Assembly (NCBI RefSeq): GCF_040802235.1
Contig: NC_133161.1
Coordinates: 149,411,121 to 149,475,120, forward strand
Source of the DNA: Manis javanica
Taxonomy: Eukaryota > Chordata > Mammalia > Pholidota > Manidae
Length of the DNA stretch: 64,000 bases
Direction of reading: 5' to 3'
Shown: in pieces, positions 43,606-56,869 of the stretch
Position numbering within the stretch: position 1 is the stretch's first letter
Layout of the letters: every line of letters begins with the position of its first letter
Notes under the pieces: model-generated
What the model saw: the letters and a program-made list of their open reading frames with translations, nothing else
Told to the model about the DNA's origin: nothing
The model's database searches: none
Position numbers and translations under genes: made by a program

Positions 43606-45229
43606 CATATGACGTCCCCAAAGAGGAATCTTTCTACTTAATGACTTCAGGAGGCAACATTTAATATAGGCAATTCCGAGATGCAATCGTCCAACGCCAA
43701 CCTCGTCGGCCCTGCAGTCTGAAATGAAGCAGCGGGTGGCCTGTCACGAGCTGGCTGCTTTCTGGGAGAGACGAGAGCAGGGGGCACACGGAGGTGACGG
43801 AACCGTCCAGCCGGGACTCAAGGGGTCTGTGGAGCGGAACCTCGTGCCAGCCCCACGGCTCCGGCCTTTGTATCCACCTGCACACTCCCCCCAGGAGACG
43901 ACCCCCACTGCGTCTCAGGAACGCCTTGAGCTCTCCCCCGCGTAGGGACATGCCCCTGCCGGCCTGCCCCTCTGACACCCTCAGCCCAGCGACGGTGGGG
44001 CTGCTGCCTCCCGGGACAGCCCATGCCCCACTCCACGGCAGCCCAGCTGCCCGTTCCCCAGGAGCCTCGGCCTGCTTTCCAGACGGGCCCCGACGCCCCT
44101 CTGACCTGAGGAGGCCAGAGGCTTAGACGGGCTATGACACCCTAGCCCTCCACGTGCCCCATGATGAATTCACAGAAGGGGGAAGGAAAAAGCCGCCCTG
44201 AATGCCGATGGCCCTGCAGCTGTGACGAGTGAGTCCCCAGAATTGCAATGAGCTGCCTTGGGGGAGTTTATGCCATTTGCTTTCAGTCCTATTAACAGTT
44301 ATTTCTTGTCCTTATGCCATTTGTACTGAAATCTATTTTTCACTTTAGTGCTCCAGGCTTGGCTGGGGATCTTCCCTCCCCCACCCTTGCCTCCTGAGCA
44401 CGTGAAGGTGCACTTTCTGCAAACACCGCAGGAAAGGGGCTCGGAGCCCCGTGGGTTTTTCCTCTTTCTGGGCTTCTCAGAGAGGAGTCATTTATTTTCC
44501 TGGGAGCGGGCAGGGGCCGCAGCTGCGCAGCCCGGGGTGTAGCTCAGGATTCGCAGGCCTCGCCGGCTCTGCAGCAGGAACTCTTTGGGTGCCGTGTCCG
44601 GGGTGGGGGCTCCCTCCTCACCACCTGCTGACTGGCTCTGGCTGACTAGGCACTTCCCCACTGGGGACTGCAGGTTCCTTAAGGAGAGGCGGGGGTGCTG
44701 TCTCCGAGGCCCTGAAGCCACCAGAGCACGTCCAGAGTGGAAGTAAAGCAGGGCAGCGTCCTCTCCATGCCTGCTGCCCCAGCCCAGGCCCTCCACCCGC
44801 TGTTTCAGGGCAGGGCACCCCGACATGCCATGCTCCAGCCTCTCCCTGCCCTGACCCTTGGTGTGGGTCTCGGACCCAGGCATGGCCGTGCCAGTCCAGC
44901 CAGGCTATCTGCTGCTCCTTGTCCATGTGGGCTCACTCCTGCCCCCCGGTTGGCGGGTGGGCATCTCCTTGGGGAAGGGCTTCCCATCCTGGTCTCTCCC
45001 CAGGAAGCTGTCCTGGGCCACTCTGGTGGCAGACACCCTTTCTAAAGCGTGGCTGTTTGGACACTGTGCATGTCCCGTGTTGATGTAACTGTGTCCTGCA
45101 TGTCTGTCTCATGTGAAGGTCGTAAACAGCACCTGACTCTGAATCCAGCACACAGTTGGGTCTGTGGGATCCTCGGCAGCCGGCCCCCCCTGCGCCTCAC
45201 CGCCCTCACCATGGACGGCAGGTCAGGCA
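43606..45229. other. Unique sequence, no gene seen
   Basis: GC-rich; 44160-44350 is AT-richer and non-repetitive. No exon, RNA gene or repeat is supported. Confidence 0.5.
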
Positions 45230-45345
45230 GTGCGGCTCATCGGGGCTGTGGGAAAGTCAAACGAGCAGAAGCACAAAAGCAGGTGGGAGGGCCTTGGCCC
45301 ATAGTGAATACTGCGTAGATGTATGTTTTCATTATTATTAACTCC
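45230..45345 (+). mobile_element. MIR scrap, sense, 3' end
   Basis: 'ccatagtgaatactgcgtag' and 'gtatgttttcattattatta' resemble the MIR terminus (catagtaagcgctcaataaatgt...ttatta). The core upstream is poorly preserved. Confidence 0.45.
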
Positions 45346-47699
45346 AAACAGCAGAAATAAACTCAAGGGAGCTTAGCTTCTTACAGACAGTCAATCCTAA
45401 GGAAGGTCATGCAGACCTCTTAGAACCCCAAGGACAAGTATGCATTGGGGCCTCAGGGGGTGCTGATGCAGGTGCGCGTCGTGTCCCTGGTCATTCCGTG
45501 AGTTCCCCTCCCTCGGATTCTTGGTCCTCTGACAGAAACAGGCCGCCCGCGGCGCCTGTCCAGCCACACGGAGGAAGCAAGCTCTCCTTACTCATTCCTG
45601 GGGCAAACCTCCCACTGGCCCAGTTTGGGTGGCGCTCGGTCTTCATCCAGTCCACTCTGTCCCAAGGGCCGTGACCTGGTCACGTGGCACAGAGTGGCTG
45701 TGGGCTCTGCGAGTATGTGTGCATCTGGGGGTGGTCACCAAGGTCATCACGGACCGATCAGCCACTTCAGACTGTGTCTCCCACCAGAGCCGAGGGCTCC
45801 CTAGGCCTCCTTGGGTCAGTTCACCTGTGGCCCAGACTGTCTCACCGATGCGGACCCCAGGCTAGGGGTTGGGGTTAAGGTCAGGGGTTAGGGGGGCCTC
45901 AGGTGGCTAGTGCTGCTACAGGTCAACCAAAGCTGAGATGCGGACTCAGAACCCAAGGGCTGCAGCTCGCTGGGTTTGCTCAGGAATGTCTGGAGGGGGT
46001 CAGAGTCAAGAGAGTTCCTGAGCCCCCTTGGGCTTGATGCAGCAGAGGACTTTCACCCTGCAGCCCCCACCTTTCCTGCCACGTGCCAAGATACTGGCCA
46101 GTGGGAAAAAAACAGATGAGCAGCAACTGCAGTCAGAACTTTGGAAGTATGCCAGAACCAACTGTCTGTGTGCTGAGGGTCAGCAGAGGCTAGGACCACC
46201 CACTCGGCTGGGCCTGACCTCCATCCCTCACAGTGAGCTGTGTATCGGCCCCTGCACTGGGATTTTCCTGCGTACTGACTGAGCGAGCGTCAGCCGGGGT
46301 TCTGAGCCACAGGGTGCAGAGAAGGTGATGGAAGGGTGCCCAGGTCACTCGTGGGGGTTAAACCAGACTCTGCAGAGAGGGCTCTGCAGTTTTTAGGAAG
46401 CCAGGTGTGCCCCAAAGCCGACTCAGGCGGCGAGAAGAGACTCCCACAGGCGTCCTGGCCTCACCCCTAGCCAGCCTTCTTCCCCATGTTGCTACGGCAG
46501 CCTCAGCAAAGGTTTGCCCACTGCCCTGGGGCTGTGGGCATCACTCCCTTTTAAGAGGAACACAACATCCCCTTCTTAAGTAGCTCTGGGGAAAAGAGTC
46601 AGAGGTGAGATCTCTCCTTGAGTGTGGGTGCCCGTCATTGTGGTGTCATCCTCCTCCTCATTTTCTAGTGAGAACTAACCAGGTATGAGCAACAGAAACC
46701 AACCCCAGGCCAGCTTAAGGACAACAAGGGGAACGTGAGGCTACGGGGCTGCCCTGTGGCAGCGGAGTCAGGAATGTAGCCGGGCCCCAGGAAGGGCCGG
46801 GTGCTGCCAGCACGCTCTTCAGCTCCGCGCCTCCCCGCTGGTCCCCGGGCCTCCTCTCGGACCTGCAGGCCTGCATCCTGTGCTCCCGAGGAATCACCGC
46901 AGGACCTGGTTGCCCAGAGTCTGAGGTTGTGTGTTACCATCCTGGCTACCTGGAAAGCTTCATTTCTCTCTTGGCCCCATTTTAAATTCGCAGGGAACAG
47001 CTTCCCACCGGCCCATCTCAGGTCCTGGGCCTCCTGGTGACGGCCTTTCCCCTAGCGTCGGTCAGTACTGCTCGGCCGTGGGGCCCAGCTGGGCCCCTGG
47101 GTGGGAAGGAGAAGACCAGAGACAGGAGAGGTGATTGTGATCTGGGAGGAAGCCCCGAGTGACCAGTACGGACAGACACATGGTGCCCGCTGATGCAGAC
47201 CCGAGGCAGGGTTGCCTGCTTTCCTCTGATTCCCACCACAGTCAGCCCAGGGAGGTGCTGCCACTCCCATTGTCCAGAGAGGGAATCCGGGGAGATCAGG
47301 GACTAGTGATCCTGGGGAATTCAAGCCCTTCTGGAATCTTTTCCTTCTGGAGCTACAGTGGCTTGCAGATTGGGTGTGTTTATTCTTCGGCGTTTGGCCC
47401 CCGCGGTCAGTGTACTTGGGGGTGTGTGTGTGCACGCACGCCCCTGTGGGTCTGTACCTACTTACTTTTTCCATGGCTGTGTGTCCTGAGGTTCCGGGAA
47501 TGCTCGTATTGGTGGGGAACGTCGGCTGGAGCCCGCCAGCCTGTGTGCACCCGGAGCCAGAGGCCTGGCAGGACAAAGACGCTCTTCATCCGCCAGGAAT
47601 GCAGTGACCTCACTGCGGCCCTCCTCTGCGGGCTTGGGTTTGCGTTAAGCAGAAAGGACAGCGACTGGGGTTGGGGCTCAGAGGCTGGGCCTTAGGGAG
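45346..47699. other. Unique sequence, no gene seen
   Basis: No exon, RNA gene or mobile element is recognised. It contains the degenerate telomere-like G-rich run at 45861-45896. Confidence 0.5.
45861..45896 (+). repeat. Degenerate GGGGTTAGGG-like run
   Basis: Contains CTAGGGG, GGGGTTAAGG and GGGGTTAGGGGGG. It resembles degenerate telomeric repeat or a potential G-quadruplex. It is too short and irregular to be called an interstitial telomere with confidence. Confidence 0.4.
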
Positions 47700-48290
47700 G
47701 CCTGTCCACACACTCCCCGCCCCCACTCCCTCCTTACCAGCCGCCGTGGACGGACGCCAGGAGCTCTGGTTTCGTTGCTCCGAGGCCCAGATGTGGCCGG
47801 GAGAGGAGCAGGCAGCTCGCGGGCCGGGAATGAGGAGGCCTGGCTTCCGCATGGCTCTCTCGCTGGCTGAGTCTCCATTGAGGCCGTGCCAGCACTTACG
47901 TTCCAGTTTTCCTCATCAGGAACGCGAACGGCCAGGCCGTCCGCAGGGAGCGCCTCGGGAAGCCGGCCCTCTGAGCCAGCCTGCCGCTGCCCCTCCCTCC
48001 GTTCCGGAAGGAAGACCACGGCCTGGAACGGCAAAGCGGGGGGCACGGTGGTCCCGTCCGGCACGTGTGGAGCACAGGCGCCCAGAATGAGCCCTGAGCG
48101 TGGCTGTGGGTGGAGAGGAGGGGGCGCAGGCAGGCGGTGGGTGGTGCCAGTCTTCTTGGCAAAGAGCATCAGGAGATCACCGGCTCGCGTCCCCGCCGTC
48201 GCCGGGTCTCAGCTCCCTCGGCTGGGAGGGGAAGCTGCTGGCTCGAGGGTTTCCAAGGACTGTTTCGGCCCCGACACGCTGCCCGTGACC
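47700..48290. promoter_or_regulatory. CpG island
   Basis: By eye about 49 CpG in 600 bp at about 65% G+C (observed/expected near 0.78). Frames on both strands are Arg/Pro/Ala-rich and domain-free. No TATA box or coding exon is evident. It is a candidate promoter or orphan island. Confidence 0.72.
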
Positions 48291-51200
48291 CCAGCCTTAA
48301 ATCTTTCCCCGGCTTCTCCTATGTGTTTGCTGTGAACACGACTGTTTTCTAGTCCAGATGGCCCAGTTGCTAAGGGAAGAGGAAAACCATCTGTGCGGTG
48401 CTGCGCCGTGTGCGTCGGGGTGGGGAGGAGAGCCCGGCAGGGCACTGGGTGTTGGGAAGGCACGAGGCTGAGTTCTCAGAGCCCCGGGAGCCTGTGACTG
48501 GTTGCCACAAACCGAAGCCGCCAGACCTTCAGCAGAAAACACAAGCCTGTGCCATGAACCAGAGCTGACAGGCTGAATTGCTCAAATCTTTCATATTTCA
48601 GGCCTCAGTCACCCTGTGCAACCCCAGTGCTGGACACAGATGAACCGGGGCCAGTTCCTGCCAAGCCTCCAGGCCGGCTGGGGACACCCGTCTCGGGGCT
48701 CCTGTTGGCACAGACTCCCCACCCCTTTGGTGCCACATCCCCCTGCCAGTGGCTCCTGACGTCGACCCTACTTCCGGTGGGTAACTGGGAGCCCGTGGGA
48801 GCTCTTGCCCTGGAACCAAGGGCGAACTGCATGTGCCACCAGCGTGTGACACACTCAGAGGGGTGGCCTTCCGATGGGAGGGCCACTGTGGCCCCGCCTT
48901 ACAAGTGGAGTGAAAACCTGGGTTCTTTCACTGGGGTGCCTTTTCTTTATGATTTGTAAGTGGCATTTTATTAGGACACTTAAAGGAGAAGAACTGAAAC
49001 CTCACGTTTGATAGCGAGCCACGCAGACACAAAGCTTCATACCACCGGTCACACACGCTGTTCGGGCGCAGTGGTGTTAACGACTGGCCTCTCTTCCTAG
49101 GGATGAGGAACAAGGAAGTGGGGGACTGCCCCTGACCTGTCCCCTTTACCCGATTCTGAGTCTTTCTCTACCTCAGCCTGGCATCCACCAGGAAGGCCTA
49201 TTTGGGGCATTTCGGGTGACCCAGAAAGTGGAGCTTCCTCTGTCTGCACCTGCCCGGTTTTGAACGCATCTAAGATCACTGCTTTGGCCAAACAGTCCAT
49301 CAGTGACACCATTTCCCTCTTCCCCCTGAAATTTTCATTCCTAATTGTTAGTATACAGACCTCTGCCCCACAGGCTCTCCGGAAGGGACAGCAACAGACG
49401 TCAAGGCCTCTGGGAAATCCTCTATGCTCAGAACGTCCCCTCCAGGGGCAGGAGAGCTTCTGGGGTTTCCCGAGGTGCCAGCTGGGGCTTTGCCTTCCTT
49501 CTGAGCTTAACGACCTACAGGAAGGCTTCCTGTTTCACTCAGAAGTCCCTCCCTCTACGGCCGCTTTGTTCCCCTTTGAGTAGCCCCACCGTCCTGTCCT
49601 GCCCCTCCCCTCCCACCGCCCCCACTGCATTCCCCCCACCCACCCCAGCTGCCGGCTGAGTTGAAGAGCTGCCCTCCTAGCAAACTCCACCTCTGCAGCA
49701 CCCCCACACTTCATCTGCTCTGGAGTTCGGTTGTGTGGAAGAACTTACCATGAGAGGCTGTGGGACCCTCCCTCTCTTCCATCAGGCTGACCGTGGGGGT
49801 GAGACTAACCATAACGAGCAACACGGACGTTTTCCTGGGTTTGCTGAGACAGCCCATGACTTACACTTGCTTACTTGTGCCCGTGGCCCTAGTGGTCTCA
49901 CAGACGTCCCAGAACCCAGGCAGTTGGGTGGTGAGGCCCATGGTCCCAGCCGAGCTCTGGGCCACCGTAACTGCCCACGTAGCACCGCCCGGCCCCTGGC
50001 TTTCTGGGGGACTCACCACTGCTCCTCGCTCCCACGTAGCTGGGACCAGCGGCTCCCTGCACAGTGTCGTCTCCTCAGGAGCTGAACTGGCCTGTGATTC
50101 TGTCCGAGACCCAGCAGGTCACCTCAGCGAGTGGCCCCTGTGTCCACACTGGTGTCTGCGCTTCAGTTTTCCTCTTTGCTGCGGGTGAGGGGGTCTCCGG
50201 GTGAAGGAGGCCAGTTTGGGCACCTCTCAGCCGGGAGTTTCAGAAGCTCCCCCACAGTCTGGCGACACCCTAGGTGAGGGCAGGGGAACGCATGAGGCCA
50301 TCGCCCAGAACGCACCCAGCACCTTTGCCCCCGGCCTCACAGCGCCAGGAAGCAGCAGCCAGGCCGTCCGCCTGCTGAAACTAGGCTACTGCGGTCTCCG
50401 CATGATTCATCTGCACGTGAAATGGAGGCTTAACTGCAAAAGTAAAGTGCCAGGCAGAAGCTGGCACAAGTGTCTTTTTAGGTCTTAGAGAAAGTCCCTA
50501 CTTCCCCCATAAAGCCCAGGTTGGGGGGACTCACTGGCATGGTGCACGTCTCTCCGCCACCGCACCTGCTGGGCGATTTCGGCCCCTCCTTCCCTGGCCA
50601 CCAACCCTGTCCTCAGAGGACCCCACGCCCACCTCAGGGCTCACCTCACCAGCGAAGGCCGGAGGCCCCCAGCGCTGGGACAGCGCTGAGACCAGGGAGC
50701 GTGCGCTCTGGAGTGAGCCGGGGGCATCGTCGGCCAGGACCGGGAGTGGAGCTGGGGCAGCGGGGAGCTGGGCTTCTGTGTCTCCCGAGTTCAGACAGGC
50801 TTTGCCGGAACTGCCTCCCAGCAGAGCAGCCTCGCCGAGCTGCGCCTGCTCAAAGCCCGCCAGGTGCCTGTGTGAGTCAGGGCACCAGCGAAAAGGGCCC
50901 CTGCTCCCGCTGTCTGTCCAGCGACCTACGGCTCCACAAGAAATTGCCCTGAAACACAGTGACTGGAACAGCCATTGAACGTAGCTCACAGCTGTAAGGT
51001 CCAGGTACCCTGGGGCTCCGGCTCGTGGGGTCGCGCGCACCTGACGTGGCTTCCTCAACGCCGTGCCTGCTGCCTCCCGGCCCCCGGCCTCCCTCTGTAC
51101 AGTGTGCTTCGTCCTCTAGGACCCCTGCCCATGGCCTTGGCTCCTTACACACAAGAGAGGGCCTCCTCTCACAAGGCTGGCCTCCGAAAGAGGACGCTCA

Positions 51201-52339
51201 AAAGCAAACTTTCAAAGAGGCGCAGGGGGGCCTCACTGACGTCCCATGGGTTACCTCTGCTGCACACTATCCATCAAGGACGTCAGTGAGTCCAGCCAGC
51301 AAGGGAGGAAGCGCTGCGGACTTTGCATCTGGATATGCGCCCAGGGAGGGGAGGTCTGGAGGAAGGGGGAGCCCCCTCGGCCTCCACGCCACAGGACCAG
51401 GGCTCTGCGTCCCCTCCCGGGTTCCTGCTGGTAGTGACCGACGTGTCCACGCCCGGGGAAGGTGCAGACCCCCCTCCCAAACGCATCTTCACAGCAGTGT
51501 TTCCTGTGGGCCACGCTCCGCAGGTTTGCAGACGTTCACAGAGCTCGTGTTTCCTTACGGATGGACAAATGCATTCTGCAACAGCCTAGAGCCCTTTTGT
51601 GCGAGCTGCTCAGTGGTCCAAGACCATAGAGCCATGCTGGTGGGCCTGGGCTCACACTCTGAACACTGAAAGGGTAGGTCACCCGATCACACGACACCAG
51701 CCTCTCGACTGGGGATTCCCTTCCTGGGGCCCAGACCTCTTCAGGTCCCCTGGGAGGCGGCCAAGCCACCGTCTCCGCCGCCGATGAGAAGAGGGAGTTT
51801 TGAGCTGTAAGGTGGGGGCACATCGAGCTGGTTTACGACTCTGGGGACAGCTTGCTTCCACCCCCACCTCCCTCGTCTGGTCGCCCTCTTCTCAGTCACC
51901 CTGAAATACAGAAACAAACATGCGAACAAATCAGGGACCAAATCCCCAGGGTTGACCAGCTAGCGGCCTCTCCAGGCCCACCGGGGAGCCACAGCCTCCT
52001 GTCGAGGGGGCCTTTGAACCTTTTTGTCCTAGAAGCCTGCCTGCCTTTGTGCTGACCTTGAGTTAGTCATCGAGCTTCCTTGCAGTAAGCTGGCCTTCAA
52101 GGCACTATGCTTAATTATCCCAATTCCTTCCATTTTCCCCGTTTTCCTTAACTGTATTCTGTGGGGGGGGCGCATGGCAAGTCAGCCACAGGGGGGTGAT
52201 TGTTCCTAAGTGCCTGATTCCCCGGCTGGCCTGGAAGGTCTGTGAGGGCAGCGACCTGGATGTTCTGTGGGCTGTTATGAGGCGGTGCATCGCGAGCACA
52301 TGGACAGATGAACTTGTTCACCACCATTGCATGCGGCCG
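48291..52339. other. Unique sequence, no gene seen
   Basis: Mixed GC-rich DNA. A C-rich run lies at 49598-49648. A weak MIR-like scrap may lie around 52040-52085. The large frames (for example 175 codons minus 50531-51058 and 214 codons plus 51025-51669) overlap others and show no domain. Confidence 0.5.
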
Positions 52340-52435
52340 CCATCAGACGCCAGGCACTGTGCAGGGGGCTGAGATCTGTTAATGAAAGACGTGGTCCCTG
52401 CCCTCCAGGGGCCCAGCCTGGGTGTGAGCCCGTTT
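52340..52435. repeat. Ancient interspersed repeat scrap, same class as 9990-10090
   Basis: 'acgccaggcactgtgcaggg', 'ctgagatctgttaatgaaag' and 'acgtggtccctgccctccag' match the family order (gccaggcactgtgctagg, gaacaagacagg, gtccctgccctc). Confidence 0.55.
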
Positions 52436-53351
52436 GCATTGCTTGGGCACCTCTTCCTCAGCCCCAGGTGCAGGCAGTGCTCACAGACTCTCCGGCCATG
52501 TGGGGACCATCCCCCCGTACAGCAGCCCCGATGGGGGCTTCACCTGGCAGGATTATCTAGGGGGGATCTTCCCCAGCCTCCTCCCCTCCCAGCTCCCTCA
52601 GTCACCCAGCAAACATCATAAATAAAGGAGGGGAGGGTGGCCTTTGCCTCGCCAGCACGTTCTCTGATACTGTGCCTGCGGCTTCTGAGAGCCTCATAAA
52701 CGCTGGGCCCGGGACTTATTACACCACAATAATCCTGCTGGTAGGATTCAGAGTTCTGACCCTTCACTTGTGGCCCCTCTCTCTCCCCTCATGCAGGCCA
52801 AGGGTGAAAGGTCGCAGAGCTCAGGGACCATGACCTGAGCCAGCCTCCAGGGGCTGATGCTCCCACCCACTCTGGGAACCACTGCCTCCCCAGCTCATCC
52901 ACCCCCAGCGAGCCTCCGAGCTCTATGGGAGCAAAGCAGGCCTCAGTGGGGCTGAGGGGGCCCTGCACAGCGCTGCCACTCTCCTGGCATTCACCCCTGA
53001 ACAAACCCAGCCCACACGTGTTGTTCAGAAGATCCCTTCAGCACCAGCAGATGGTCCGGTCCTTCAGCGCCTCCTGTCCACTGGCGAGCACCCTTCTGGT
53101 TCAAGGACATCCGTCACTCACTTCATGTTAACACTGCTTGAGCCTCAACTCTGGAATGTGGATAAAAGACTTCACTGCAGGCAGACCCAGGAGCACCCTC
53201 TGCCCTGCGGCCTCGCTGGCAGAAGAGGCACCTTGGACCCAGAGTCCGACTACTGTGACACTGGGGGACGTTGTCATCAGTCCCGGGGTGCATATCCTGT
53301 TACCCATGTGAGCAAATGAGTGCCACCCAAACACACCCTTCAGCCTGAGGC
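52436..53351. other. Unique sequence, no gene seen
   Basis: No exon, RNA gene or clear repeat. A weak CTCF-like site CCAGCAGATGGTCC lies at 53044-53057 (12 of 14 positions). Confidence 0.45.
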
Positions 53352-54707
53352 TTGGCTTCACACGGTGCCCTCTTAGCCCCAAAAGCTGTGAAAAAGTGTG
53401 TGACTGTTTTCCTCCTACAGGTTCTTGCAGAGATGGCCGAGGGGAGCGTGAATCACATCACAGAGAGACATGCTCTAAATCCCAGTGCAGATCCGTCCCC
53501 ACGGGATATGGGCCGTGCGGGTCATGCCCTGCACAACTCCAGGGGGCCACTCGTGTTTGTGGCCATAACAGGCACACACTCATCAGAGCAGTTTTCTGGC
53601 AGATGCACCCTTGAGATGGACGGCCTTTTCCGCTCCTCCCCCCACGTCTGCGGCCTGTGCGGCAATCCCGCTCTGCCTCGTCACCTCTCCCACCCAGCGC
53701 GTCCCCTCGCCCTCCGACCTTCCCCTGGAGTGTGGGCCACGCCCTCCCGGGGCCCTGAGGCCAATCTCAGCCCTGCCTCCTCTTGGCTGTTGATCGCGTG
53801 GCCCAGAAGCAGGTCCCTGGAAACGAAGACGCCCCTTATAAGAAGGCCTGTTACCCGTCCCACGGGAGCCCCCAGGGCTGACGCCTGTTCCCAGGAGAGG
53901 AAGCCTCACTCCTGCCACGGGAGGCCATGTGGCCCCTGCTCTGCCGTCCTGCGGCCCAGGCCTCACAGCCGGGCAGGCGCAGCGACTCCGACAGGGCTCG
54001 GGGGGTGCTCCCAGGACCCCCGCTTACCCTGCCCAGAGGTGCACGGCATCTCTGCACCCCGATGCTCTTTCCTTTCTCAGGAGCCTCTCTCTCCCCTGGC
54101 GACTTACACCCCGGGCTCTGGCTCAGGCCCCCGGTGGGACGGGACACGGCACCAGTGCCCCCAGCTCCCCTCTGAGCCGTGCCTCTCATCAGCCGTCGCC
54201 TCACCAGGCAGCAGCCCTAGCGTGCGGGCTGGGAGGGCAGGGAGCACCCCGCGTAGAGCCCTAATCCGGGGCCCCTCAGAGGGCATGACCCACACCCACT
54301 CTTCCCCTCTTGGTCTGGCTCTTCTGCAGCCGGGGTGCTCTCTGCCCTGTCCCCTCCTGTCTCCCCGGCTGGACCTGACCGGAGCGGCTCCCCGCAGACG
54401 GGGGCTGGAGGGGGAGGCCCCGCTGCCTTTCCTGACGGAGCCGACACCCCAGGAGGCCTCGGGTCCCTTGCTGCCCCTCAGGGGTCTGTCGGCAGGTGCT
54501 GCCCAGGCTGAGCATTGCCTTCCTGACCCAGGGAGTCAGGGGTTCCCTCCTTCGCCCCCGGGCCAGCCACTCTCAGGACAGCTGATCTCCCCTTATGTGA
54601 AGCTGGAGCCCCCGGCGCCCCATTCAGGGCAGACCTTCCAGGACAGCAGGTTGTACAGACAGAGTGAGTTCGCTGGAACCTCCCAGAACAACTCCTGCCT
54701 CCCGTGA
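53352..54707 (+). other. Longest open frame (451 codons) in CpG-rich DNA; coding status doubtful
   Basis: The frame is open from 53352 to a TGA at 54705-54707. Within it, a good 3' splice-site-like sequence (TGTTTTCCTCCTACAG, ending 53420) is followed by an in-frame ATG at 53433 in fair Kozak context (G at -3 and +4). Against coding, the predicted product is Pro/Ser/Ala/Arg-rich, with no domain, signal peptide or membrane segment that I recognise. Shorter frames are open on the other strand over the same DNA, and 53640-54300 is CpG-rich (about 44 CpG in 660 bp by eye), which removes stop codons by composition alone. I see no poly(A) signal shortly downstream. Confidence 0.15.
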
Positions 54708-56869
54708 GAGGGAACTTGTCGCCGCAGCTTCCCCCAGGCTGTGGGAAGGCTGGTGGCCGGTCCCTGCCCTCCTGCCAGGTCTCGGCTGAGCACCCCACAG
54801 GGGTGGGGCTCCCCTCTGCCTTCTCCCCTCGCTCCCTCATCCCTTCCGGTCTCCCAGCCCCTCTGTCTCCTCTTTAAAGAACACATCTAGTCTAACCAGC
54901 TCCATCACCCTTCCTTGATTCTTCCCAGGGGCCTTTGGAGAATGCGGCACAATCTTCCCACCACCTCCTCACCCAACGGCAACAAGCTGTAGGAACGGCC
55001 CGTCATGAACAACCTACTAGGGACGGGCGAGGAGGAGGGGGTCAGCACACCTGCCCTTACCTGCCCCGGGGGTGGGGGTGAGCCTGCTATCCCGCCCACC
55101 CTTCCCCTGCCACACGCAGGCATATGCACTCTGCATACCTTACCTGGAGAATTCCAGAACCAGAATCTGAGACCTCGTCCCTTGGGGTTGTCAGAGGTCT
55201 CCACCCATCTGTCCCAGCAGTTACAGACAGAGCCCTGGGGGACGACGTGACGGCATTGAGACCTGGGCAGGAGGGAGGGCTGGAAACACGGTCAGCTCCA
55301 GAGCACCGAGGTGGGGACACAGGCTGGGCGTGAAGTGATGTGTGCTGAGGGAATGGAGCAGAGAGGGAAGAGGAGGGGGTTGGAGATGACCGCGGGGGGC
55401 TGGAGAGCTGGCCGAGAGGCTGACGCTGCCGCAGGCAGGGGATTGCTGGGGGATCAGCCTAACATGCTGGTGCACCAAGACCGTCCGCCCCGTCCTTGGA
55501 CAGACGTCCCACCTGCAGCCCACGTCCCAGGCCCAGTCCTCTTCTGCTCCCCAGCATCACATTCCTGCTGCCACGGAGCCCTTCCAGAAGCCCAGACCTA
55601 AACCCGTCACCCACACCAGATGCTTTGACAGTGATGGACAAGCCCAGAATCAGGACAAGGCCAGGCATTCAAGGCCCGCGCCTTAGTTCCCTTCTCTAGT
55701 TCTAGCCTTATTTCCACTCGATTCATCCTAACTGAGCCCCTGTTGGTTCACCCTGTGGCATATTCAAAACCATGATGTTCAAACCATGCCCGCCTCCCCA
55801 GGCGCAGTGCAGGCCCCCAGGAGGAAGCCTCTCCGACCACTCCCTCTGCGCTTCCGCAGCATCTTGCTTTTACCTCTTGCGTCACCTTTAGCTCTTCTTA
55901 CAGGTAGTTATGTGTGTAGCTGACCCCACTCCATGCGGAGCCCAGTCAGCACACACCACGGAATCAGCTCCCGGCCGAGGGCTCTCTGGAGTCACAGGTC
56001 AGTGGGCACAGGGGTCACCTCCGCTTGTGCCCTCAGAAGAAAATGAAAAACACTGGAGGAGACAGACACGCCGTGCAAAGGGGCCTCCGAGAGTCAGGAG
56101 AAAGAGGAGCATGGGCGTCATTTCTGGCCTCCCCGCTTGTTTGTTATCAGCCTCTCCCACGTACAGCTCACCCTCCGCATCCTCACCGACAATTACCGAG
56201 GAAGCAGTCAGCTCATTTCCTTGACTCCAACCGCGTCTAGCGCAGTCTAATTTTAACATTACTCTCAGTTGTTATTTGAAGATGCAAATAAGCTGAAATG
56301 GCAGGTGCCTGCATGTCCACCAGCCTGTCTGTCTGTCTGTGAAAGGGCCAGGGGACGTGCATCCTGTGGGGCTGCCACGCGGCCTCTGCTCTCGGAAGGT
56401 TGGGCAGGGCATAGGCTCCTCCCTTACTCAAACAGGGGAACTGACCTCAAAAATGACTTCTATGAACTTTTAGAGCCACCGACCATTTGTAGATGTCTCC
56501 ACAGAGAGCTGGGAGCTGTGATGTCTACTTTGCATCAGACATTAAACTGTCACAGTGTTGGACAGCCCCCGTGTGCGAGGGTCAGCACGGTGGGCAGTGC
56601 AGGAGAGAAGCTGGACCTGATGACGGGCTCGGCCGCCAGCCACCAGCCGCTGGCAGGGTAAACAGCTCAGCCTCTCGTGCAGGAAGCCCCAGGGTGAAAA
56701 GGCTTTTCACTCAATTTTGCTTTCTATAAAAAGAGAACTGTTTAAACAGTTATACATTAGCATCTTGTACTGCCTCTGAATAGCACATATATTCTCAAAA
56801 CATAATGTATACAATAAGATGCATTTCTGAACAAGATTATATGTATTATGCCTGACAATGCTCAGTATT
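54708..56869. other. Unique sequence, no gene seen
   Basis: No exon or RNA gene is recognised. A short (CTGT)4 tract lies near 56324-56340. The patch 56700-56869 is AT-rich. Confidence 0.5.

Noticed and set aside
53650-53700. Cys-x2-Cys ... His-x2-His pattern in the 451-codon frame
   Set aside because: Spacing does not fit C2H2 or other known zinc fingers; probably coincidental.
56319-56342. (CTGT)n tetranucleotide
   Set aside because: Only about four units, too short to list as a microsatellite of interest.
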